64,000 nucleotides of DNA from Coriaria nepalensis. Its lineage: Eukaryota > Streptophyta > Magnoliopsida > Cucurbitales > Coriariaceae. Where the stretch lies: contig CP114487.1 of the NCBI GenBank assembly GCA_027186245.1, positions 6,009,001 to 6,073,000 of the forward strand, read 5' to 3'. The notes under the pieces were generated by a model, which was not told the origin of the DNA, ran no database searches, and was given only the letters and a program-made list of their open reading frames with translations. The translations under genes and the position numbers were made by a program. Shown here one piece after another: positions 55,390 through 64,000 of this stretch; position 1 is the first letter of the stretch, and every line of letters starts with the position of its first letter.

Positions 55390-56723
55390 ATGTAAATGTA
55401 GTAGGTTGAGTCGGCCCGCCTAGTTTGTATTGGACCCGAGCCTGTTTAGGTCAGGTCGGGCTCGACCCATTTTTATTCGGGTCGGGCTTGAGCCAGGCCT
55501 CAAAACTCTAGACCCGGCACGAGCTTGATTAAAAATTGGTTTTTCTATTTTTGGGCAAAAAATTATTCCAGGATAGAATACATAAGTTTTATAGTTCAAT
55601 AAAATAATTTTATGACGTAATAAAAAAGTTAAATAATACAAAAATAGTATATTTATCCGTTTATTTAATAACTCATATTTAATTATGTTCTAGTGAAATA
55701 GATAGACCTAAAGTAGTATCATCCTAAAACATTGTGATTTCTTTTCCAATTTTTTTTTATTTTTGAAGACTTATAGTTTAATATATTATTAACAAATAAC
55801 AATGAGTTAGCTAAAGAAATAACTTTATTGTGATTTGTAATGATAGATACTTCAGTCAAAAAACCTCCCGACCTAAAGTAGAAAAAAAATTTAACTTTAC
55901 AATAAAGTCTTAAAAATAAGGAAAAAAATATATTATTAAAATTACATTATAGTCTATAATTTCTAATGAGAAGTTGGACTACTTTCTATCACATAATCAG
56001 GAGCTTCGTATTCAGATTTGAGATTTAAATTATCAAATGCTCCGATATTTCTTCTTGATCTATCATTTGATATTGATTTTGCTAATTTGCACATTCCCAA
56101 TCTCTTATGCATGATCATATCTCAATCATTTCAAACATTAATTTAGTTATTCTATTAGAAATTATTCTCTCATCTATGCTAAAAGTTAATTCTGAAGATA
56201 CTATTAAGACGGAGACAGTCAAAATATTATGTGTAAATCAATTTTTTGAGAGATAATAATTGAGACTTTAAATTATAAAAATAAATAGAGAATAATTGAA
56301 AAATACAATTAAGATGGAGACAGTTAAAATATCATGTGCGAGTCAATTTTTTGAGAGATGATAATTGAGACTTAAAAAAAAAGGAAAAAGAAATAAAGAG
56401 CACGGAGCCGTTTCACGGTTGTTTGAAACAGTTCCCTTCTATGCCTTGCTTAGACTTTAGCCTATATGGTAAAGCCTAAAGTATACCATCCTCCTGCTAT
56501 AGCAGCATGATGGTATTGTATCCACGGGCTATCCGCATACCCACAGGCTAGTTCATGGCTTATTTTAAAAATGGACCGGGTCGGATTTGCCACAGGTACA
56601 AAGCATAAGTTCATCCCGTATTTGCATATAGGCCAGGCTAAACCCGTACCCATATATAACAAGTGCAGACGCAGGTTCGGTTCAAACTTTATCAGGCCGG
56701 CCCCATTCATATTGCCATCTCTA
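55390..56723 (-). mobile_element. Decayed hAT transposon
   Basis: The minus-strand left end TAGAGATGGCAATATGAATG (56723) is a typical hAT terminus, followed by GC-rich subterminal DNA. At 56.16-56.07 kb the minus strand reads ERIISNRITKLMFEMIEI, a stop, then SCIRDWE, like the C-terminal dimerisation region of hAT transposases. The other end has repeated GGTCGGGCTCGACCC motifs at 55.4-55.53 kb. The far terminus and target duplication are not clear. Confidence 0.65.
56203..56378. repeat. ~105-bp tandem duplication in the hAT relic
   Basis: ATTAAGACGGAGACAGTCAA (56203) recurs as ATTAAGATGGAGACAGTTAA (56308), both followed by TCAATTTTTTGAGAGAT and AATTGAGACTT. Confidence 0.85.
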
Positions 56724-56943
56724 ATTTTCAGAATTGGTTTTGAATTTTGGTAAAAGAGGCTGAATATGTATATATATATTCTCTTTTCGGAACGACTCTT
56801 TCCTTGCGGAAATTCTGGACAAAAGTCTAGAAGGAAATCTCTTCTTCTTAAGACTTCAAAATTTCGTCGCACCAAAAATTCAGTTGGCCAAAAACCCTAT
56901 AAAATTTCTCTGCCAATCCCCTGCAACTGCAGTTGTGTCTTCC

Positions 56944-59900
56944 ATGGATACTATTGCAAGCTCTTCGTTCGTCTCCAAATTTCCAGAGATACACTCTCTT
57001 CCTTCGATCAGAACAGATGGAAAGCGAACTGGTTCCCTGAAAATCAGCGACGGTTTTAAACGGATTCGTGCTCTTTCCGGTGGAGACTCTGAAGGTGATG
57101 AAGCTCCGCCCTTGACTAATGGCTTTGGCGCGGATTCCGATAAAGGTCTGTCTTTTTTTCAGGTAATTCATGTAAATCCCTCCTCGGAATCTTGTGTTAC
57201 TTTCTGTTTGGTTGAGGAAATTTTGAGAGGAAAGAAAAAGTAGTAAGTAATATAGGGTTGACGCGGGTCTTAATGTTTCCATATACAACTCCATTGATGC
57301 TTGGAATGTGGAGCGGTATATGGAGTTATATATTAATAAAGTACGTCCATTTAATGCATAAAAAGATATGTGCTTGTACTATGTATTTATCATATAGTCA
57401 CTTTTCTCTTTTGTTCCTCTATTATCAAACCATAGCTGATACTAATTGATCATAGATGAATTCATAAGACTTGCCTGTCAAAAAAACCTATATAACTTTC
57501 CTCATCGCCTCAGGCAAACCCGGAATGCCATAGTGAGTTCACATGGGAGGTAAATTAGCAATAGAAGTTCAGGGTGCCATTAAATTCTGTAAATTTGAAC
57601 TGCTTAGGTTAGTTCTAGGGATAGGCTTTTTTTTTTTCATGCAATAGTCATTGATCGGAAATGCCAGATGGCTATGCCGGCTTAGTTGTGATGGCCTCTC
57701 ATGTGTTTTGAAGGATAATATAATAAACACTGAAGAATTTGAGAAGAATGTGGAAAAGTCATCAATTTCAGACATCACACTTTCTGCCTCCATCGGAGGG
57801 GGGACTCGGGCTGGGCTTTTCCGAACTCCAATTTCCGGTGGGGTGCAAAGTGCCACCTCAGCTCATGGTTTACCTCCACCAGCTTTAGCAGTTCGCAATC
57901 TAATGGAGCAGGTTGGGGCTTTTGCCTCTTATTTATTATTTACTTATTATTTATGTTATATTGAATAATCTTTTGAAGCCCAAATGGGTTAGTGATTAGG
58001 GTTTTTCATTCTCTTGATGCTTTTTGTTTGTGTTTTTAGGCTAGATTTGCTCATTTGTGCACTGTAATGTCTCGGATGCACCACCGACGAGAAGGATATC
58101 CATTTGGCTCTTTAGTTGATTTTGCACCTGATTCCACAGGGCGTAAGTAATCTAATTCATTTGCATTGTAATAAGTTAAATATATTGGCCATACACTCAA
58201 AGGAAAGCATTGGCAGTCGTTAAACTAGGCCATGTGTAAATTTGGTGTGAGTAGATTGATCTATTGCTTCATCTTTCTGTAAGGGAATGGAGTACTGGAG
58301 TAGACTAGAAATTATCTTTGCTGGATCATATGCTTTCTTTACTTCCTCTGTTGATTGCTGAACTCTTAATAATAAATCTGTTAACATTAATGTGTCTGGA
58401 TGTGGAGAGGTTCAATATAAGACTACTTTTATTTGCAGACCCAATTTTTTCCTTCTCACCATTGGCCATACACACGAGAAATTTGTTAGCTGATCCTAGG
58501 TGTACACTTGTTGTGCAGGTTGGTTATTTTTTATTTTTTATTTTTTATTTTTTCTTTCATTCATTCAGGGTCAGTTGTTAGTCTTTGTTTGTGGTTCTTA
58601 TTGTTTATAGATCCCTGGATGGAGTGGCTTGTCAAATGCAAGGGTAACAATTTTTGGGGATATCTACCCGCTTCCAGAGCATCAACAGGTAGATTGCATT
58701 ACTTAAGTGAGACATCGTAAAATCAGTTTGAAAGTTTATTTCCATTCTTTACTATGGGGATGTTGTGGAATACATGATGCAGAGATCCATTCTTAGTAGC
58801 TTTCATAATGTTTCTCATTTTTACATTTCTTTCTGAAATGGTCAGTAATTTTCGCATATTTATGACATTTACTAATGTAGGAATCATATTCCATTACTTA
58901 TAGGTTTCTTTGTGGGAATGATTAAAGAAAAAAAAAATTACAGTAGTACGAGCTATGAATGATTTAGTTTTGAGAATAACAACTGAGGAATCTTGACGGG
59001 AAAATGGCAAAAAACTTTCATATGCACTTTCTCCTTGAAGGACTATTTTTTTCCTTGAGAGTTTTTTTTTTTTTTTCCATTGTTTCAGGAATGGGCTCAT
59101 AAGCAGTACATAGCAAAGCATCAGCAAGGACCTTCTCAACAGTGGGGAAACTTCTACTATTTCAGGATGCAGAACATAAGGTTTTCCTAATCAATCTTCT
59201 TACTGAAAATTTACTCAGACTAGGCAAGCTGTCAAATTCTGATTTTAATTCACCTCGTCATAGGAAACTTTCAGTTGGTTACTACTGAGTTCTTTTCTGT
59301 TAGTATTTGACTTGTTATATTCTTTAGGCATTTCTTTTGTAATATGCAAACTGGCCGACTGGTTTGTATACGTTTGAGGTCATACTAAAGAAAATTAAAA
59401 AATAGTTATGCAAAAGAAAGTTGGTAATTTTTTGGGTAGTGCTTATCCACTGTGCTCTATTATTGACCGGGAATGGAACAGATTGAGCAAGGTCAAATAT
59501 AAATGATTTATGAGGAATTTAAGAATGATAGCTTGAGAAAGTTATAGCAAAAACAGATCCTATTATTTTGGTCTAATATTATAAAGAAATCTGATTAAAT
59601 ACTCCAGCTGACCTATATTGATTCTTTCAGAAGGAGTGTACCCTGGAAACATTAGAAAATTAGCTTTATTCAGATATCCCACATTTGAGTTTTCTCCTAT
59701 TTGAATTGCCACTCATTTCACAGCAAGGCAAAGGGATATAATAATAATAATAATAAATAAATAAATAATAATAATAGTAAAGGAAATATCAATCAGAATG
59801 GAAAATAGCTTTCTAATCTGCGGAGGCATGCAAAGGTAGTTCATAATGATGATACATTAACAGATGGATATGAGTTATCATAAACTGTAGTAGGTTTATT

Positions 59901-60693
59901 CTTTAGTCATTTATTAACTTATCTTGCTTCCGAAATCAAGTGGGGTAACCATTTTTGTTTACAAATAGGCATATGGATTTTATATCCAACAACTGAATTA
60001 TGGTTTTGTGCCAATTTTCCTGCAGTGACATATATTTCATCGGGGGATTTGGAACCGTTGCCTGGGTTGATGTCAAGGAATATGAGACCCTTCAACCTGA
60101 TAAGATTGCAGTTGGTGGGGGTGAGCAGAATCTTAAGGCAAGCACAACTTCAACTCCTTTTCTTTCTCGTTTTGATGATTTAAAATAAATAAATAAATAA
60201 ATAGATTTATTGTTCTCGTCCTATCAAGAATTTTAAATAATATTGCGATTAGCTTAAAATATATAATCATAGAAAAAAAATACACTTTTCTAGGTGAATA
60301 TGTAAATGTAAATGCTATCATAATGTTTCTCTTTCATTTTCCTTAGGAACTCAATGCTATTTTCTCAAAGCCCCTAAGGGAGCTTTTATCTGCTGAAGCC
60401 GATATAGACGATGCTGCTCTTATATCAATAGACAGCAAGGGAATCGATATTAGGGTCCGTGAAGGAGCCCAGGTAAATTTGTGAAAAAAGCAACTTGTTT
60501 TTTCTAGGCTTGCTCTTTCCTTTTTCCTGCTTCAATTTGATGCCAATTCTATAACTCTATGTTATGTTCATTGCAGTTCAACATTCAGAGAATATCATTT
60601 GAAGATGGGCATAGTGTTGAAACGTTAGAGGAAGCAAAACATGAGCTTTGGCAGTTAATAAATAAAGGCCGGGTCTATAATTTACAGAAATAA
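56944..60693 (+). CDS. FMN-binding split-barrel (PNPOx/HugZ-like) plastid protein
   Basis: Nine exons: 56944-57162, 57648-57911, 58040-58142, 58439-58518, 58611-58688, 59089-59180, 60026-60137, 60347-60472, 60577-60693; 1191 nt, 396 aa. The first ~60 residues are Ser/Arg/Lys-rich, like a chloroplast transit peptide. From residue ~160: RFAHLCTVMSRMHHRREGYP, DSTGHPIFSFSPLAIHTRNL, VVQIPGWSGLSNARVTIFGD, NFYYFRMQNISDIYFIGGFG, then a HugZ-like C-terminal domain (ELNAIFSKPLRELLS, QRISFEDGHSVETLEEAK). It resembles Arabidopsis At1g51560 and, more distantly, the plastid haem oxygenase-like HOZ; I cannot say whether it degrades haem. Intron 7 has a GC donor. A hAT end lies 220 bp upstream of the ATG. 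Confidence 0.88.
59739..59777. repeat. (ATA)n/(AATA)n microsatellite
   Basis: ATAATAATAATAATAAATAAATAAATAATAATAATAG inside intron 6 of the split-barrel gene, mixing tri- and tetranucleotide units. Confidence 0.85.
60138..60346 (+). other. GC-AG intron (intron 7 of the split-barrel gene)
   Basis: Exon 7 ends AATCTTAAG followed by GCAAGC; the acceptor is TTCCTTAG before GAACTC. The join gives QNLK-ELNAIF, the expected continuation, and no in-frame GT donor is nearby. Confidence 0.85.
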
Positions 60694-61685
60694 ATCATTG
60701 AGGTCAGTAATAAAATGCAAGGTGTGCTGTACTCAGAATAACCAGATGAAGGGAAAAGAATAATAGTCTAATGGGTGGGGTGGGTTTCTTTTAGTCATAG
60801 TTTTCATTATGACTCTGTTTGCATGAAGTTTTGGTAAATTTTCATGTGAAATTTCCAATGTGTCTATCTGCATATTCACATTTGGTCATTTTTTGGTCAA
60901 TTTAGGTAATTTTAATTCATTAACAACTGAAAGAAACCGATCAGAAGTCATGCCGGTTTTGTGAATTTGTTAGAAACTTTACAGCTTTTTGCCTACTCTT
61001 TTGGTTGAATTTTGATCTTTATAGCGACAAATTCATATAATGAATCGTGTTTATAAAATTAAAAATGTATTTACAATAATTGAATTGCTTTTTTTTTTTT
61101 TTTTTTTTTCATGTTTAGACTTTTATCCCCAAATTTATAAAATTAAACTTTTACCTTAATTAAGAAAAAGGGGAAGGGGGGGAATGGAAGTCTATCCTCG
61201 GACCATAACCGGGTGGAGACCTGGTCCAAGAACTAGAGGATGGAGATCCGGTTCATGGATGGAGGTCTGTCTCTCTGAACGATCCCCATTAATGAAGGTC
61301 TACACTTTTTTCTCTTGTGGTTAATTTTCAAGCGAGTTTATAATTTCTATAACTTTGAAGGTTTAAATTTAATTATTAAAAGGTTTAAGGGATAAAAATT
61401 TAATAATATGCATAACCATCAATAAAATAAAAATATGATTTTTGAATCATAAACAAAAAATATATATATATATGATTTTTTGAAATGTGCTGCCAAACAA
61501 GCCTCAAGGTTTTTCCACAAGTCATTGAGGACTACAACTGTGTTTCTTTTACTCGCGAAGTAAAAATATTATAATTTAAATAAACGAGCACGGTTCTACT
61601 CAAGGTTTTACAACCTTTCCTTTCGCCTATGAACAGTCATGGTTCTATTTGTTGGTCCCGCTCCAGCAATCGGGGAAAATGGTAT
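60694..61685. other. Intergenic between two convergent genes
   Basis: This holds the 3' flanks of the split-barrel gene (plus) and kelch gene (minus). A G-rich stretch at 61.17-61.30 kb repeats GGTGGAGACCTGGTCC, GATGGAGATCCGGTTC and GGATGGAGGTCTG. A TA microsatellite is at 61459-61472. No gene was seen. Confidence 0.45.
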
Positions 61686-64000
61686 TTATAAGACTAGTTT
61701 TAACTTGGTTCTCCACATTTCTGCAATGACCTTCTTCGGTGATGGATCGTCTGGTCCCTTATCTCTCTGGCCGGACGTGAAGTATAACCATCCATCCCAG
61801 AATCCAACAAGTGTGGTCTTCACCCGATATGGAAGTTTTCCAATTACTGACCATTGCTACAACAACAATTAAATCATTGAGGCCAGGCTACTAATAGAAC
61901 AGGGCGGTTGAAAAAGGGATCAAGGGAGAAGAGGACTGGAATGTTTCTGTGCAAGTAATTTTCAAGTGTATAAATGTATGCACCTAAACAGGATATATAA
62001 ATGAGATAAGTACATCAATGGTGCATTTTGTAGTGTATATATAAACGGGATAGCTGTACCTGCTTATCCAGGCTAAATTGAAACACTTCAGCATTTAGAA
62101 CCATCTTCTTGGTTTGAGGGTGTTTTTCGGTTGTGCCTCCAGCAATGACAATAGAATTATTAACCACGGCCCATGCAAACTCGATGTGGGAATCTGGCTT
62201 TGGCATAGACGGTAGCACTTTCCACTTCATCTCATCATCTAACATGTAGACATCGCCGTATACAACCTGATATAATGAAGAACATGCCATAAGATGCTCT
62301 CTTTTTTCGTGGGATGGGTATTGTTTCATTGATACAAATTCTAACAAAAATAGAGAAACATAATCTATCATATTAGGATGCAACTAGCAGCGTCTATATC
62401 CTAATACCATGAAGTGCATGCCTTATCAACCAAACATAGTACAACATTTTTAGCAGAGTGGGAGTAGACATTGTTAGCAGAGTGGGAGTAGAGAAGCAAT
62501 TCCTTATTGCTGACTAAATTTTGTTACTGTAAATTAGATGAAATTATCTCAGACCCATGTCATTAATCAAACCCACATCTCCAGCCATTACTTCTTCAGT
62601 ACAACGAAGACGAGAAATGGAGGGGGTATCTTGCACTTGGCTATAGCCCTTTAGAACAACCATGAGAAACAAGTAACTATAAGGAACTCAAGGCTATTAC
62701 AGTCAATTGCATACATTATGAAACAAATGGCATACTGTTACACTCACCTCATTCCTACGAGAGCACTTAAAAATAGGTGATCCAGGTTTGGCCATAAAAT
62801 CACCTTCTTGTCCACCAATAATATAAAGCCGATCATCAGCCACAACACATGCCCTGTGCATTGAAACAGCAATCAAATTCTGAAAACTGGAGAGATCTGT
62901 GTGATAGGGTAAAGTTTAAAGTTTCTTTCAGTTGCCCAACCAAAAGTCACAATTCTACAAGCTAAGCAACATATTTGAGTTATGACCCTTCAAATAATCT
63001 TGTATCACATGATACAACATGGATTTGGATAGATATTCGATGGTCCAACAATCTCAATGAAAATCAGAAAATATATGAATCTCCTTCACAAACTTAACGA
63101 AAAAGCAACAAATTCATAAGATTAGATACGGTTATTGGCGTAACCAGTGAAAATATTTATACTGGATAAGTATAAGAGGGCTTGCAATCAAAGACAAACG
63201 AGGACATGCAGAATGAAGTCATACCTAAATGTAATCATAAACAAAGATCTGTGGGGTTTACCGAATTCATAAAGTGTACAATTCATTTGAAAAATGAATT
63301 TATGTAATTACACATGATATGATTAGTCAAATGCATTCCTCTTCATCTCAAAATATGTATTGCCTAAAAGGAAATGCATCCCCTTCTTCAAAGTACCTTA
63401 CTACCTTAGTATGCACTCCGTTAAACAGCGACAATTCCAGAATTATCTAACATGTCGTTGTCATGGAAGACCTAATTATCTCAAGCATAAAGTTCATTGG
63501 TAATTTCGTATGTAATAAAATTCACTGAGACTAATGGGCCTAGCAATGCTTAACCACCATCAAGCGTACAGGAATACATATGTCCACCCAAACTATTCAT
63601 TAAAAGAAAGCTAAGTCTGTAGGAAAAGGCGTGAATTTCTAACATAACCGTACCCAAATCACAAAAACAATTTGATCCACATTGACTCTTGAAAAAAAAA
63701 AAGGTCTGAATTTCTCACATAACCATATTACCATAATACCAACCTTAGGAGACACGATGTTCTAATGTTAACAATGAGGAAAGAAAGGATTATACAGAGC
63801 ACCAGAAGAAAGATGATTATTGCTAGTCATAGTTGTAAGCTCATCAGTGATTCATCCAAATATTAATTATCAAAGAATAACTTATCAAGGCACATTTATA
63901 AAACACAGCAAATAAATATAACAGTTCATTTATAGCAAGACAGCTGCCAACCTATGGGGTCCTCCTCGAGGAATGGGTATCTCAGTCCTCCATTCCTTTT
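61686..64000 (-). CDS. Kelch-repeat protein, 3' part (5' end beyond window)
   Basis: Exons on the minus strand: 64000-63952 (partial), 62853-62748, 62266-62060, 61856-61686 (stop at 61686-61688). The reading is EWRTEIPIPRGGPHR, ACVVADDRLYIIGGQEGDF, VVYGDVYMLDDEMKWKVLPS, SIVIAGGTTEKHP, KKMVLNAEVFQF, WSVIGKLPYRVKTTLVGFWD, ending EMWRTKLKLVL. Kelch blades are seen as the GG doublets after hydrophobic strands (YIIGGQ, VIAGGT) followed by spaced Trp/Tyr. The protein should be a beta-propeller that binds other proteins or glycans; specific function unknown. From memory, Arabidopsis At1g51540 is a kelch gene next to At1g51560, matching the neighbour here. The last intron acceptor could be off by one codon. 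The gene is convergent with the split-barrel gene. Confidence 0.88.

Noticed and set aside
61639..61872. 77-codon plus ORF MVLFVGPAPAIGENG...
   Set aside because: Antisense of the last kelch exon, whose minus-strand reading is the conserved one.

Overview
This is ordinary nuclear DNA of a flowering plant, very probably a eudicot. It is AT-rich, the genes are split by many short GT-AG introns, and the encoded proteins are plant housekeeping and membrane proteins. Spaces between genes are filled with decayed plant transposons (Ty1/copia, Ty3/gypsy, hAT, LINE, TRIM). No bacterial, organellar or viral genome features were seen. Gene models were built by hand from splice signals, and each complete multi-exon model closes in frame. 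Species cannot be told.

Layout. 0.36-7.2 kb, minus: a complete 19-exon gene for vacuolar H+-ATPase catalytic subunit A (623 aa), with a TRIM retrotransposon in intron 7 and a GC-AG third intron. 7.3-11 kb: LTR-like relic and unrecognised DNA. 11.2-11.7 kb, minus: small LEA-like secreted or membrane protein. 12.4 kb: short unidentified ORF, followed by two tandem-repeat arrays. 14.7-17.7 kb, minus: RING-CH membrane ubiquitin ligase (259 aa). 19.4-28 kb: nested transposons (gypsy-type LTR and leader interrupted by a hAT element with target duplication, copia relic, second hAT-like element). 29.3-35.6 kb, minus: complete 13-exon sterol delta-7 reductase gene, DWF5 (435 aa). 36-40 kb: copia and gypsy LTR relics. 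40.5-41.3 kb, plus: small Pro/Ser-rich protein with a Cys-rich tail. 42.4-49 kb: fragment of a Gln-rich protein gene cut by a copia relic, then more LTR DNA with a nearly perfect 169-bp duplication. 49.9-54.0 kb, plus: SHOU4-like membrane protein (485 aa) with a long 5'-UTR intron and a possible short uORF. 54.2-56.7 kb: LINE and hAT relics. 56.9-60.7 kb, plus: plastid-type FMN split-barrel protein (396 aa) with a second GC-AG intron. 61.7-64 kb, minus: 3' half of a kelch-repeat gene.

The genes share no pathway that I can see; each acts separately (endomembrane acidification, sterol synthesis, ubiquitination, cell-wall trafficking, plastid redox). From memory, several neighbours are also close together in Arabidopsis (VHA-A with SHOU4; the split-barrel gene with the kelch gene), suggesting old eudicot gene order stretched by transposon insertion. 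I found no convincing new biological system. The best second-look items are the intact TRIM, the nested hAT, the two GC-AG introns, the recent 169-bp duplication and the putative uORF.
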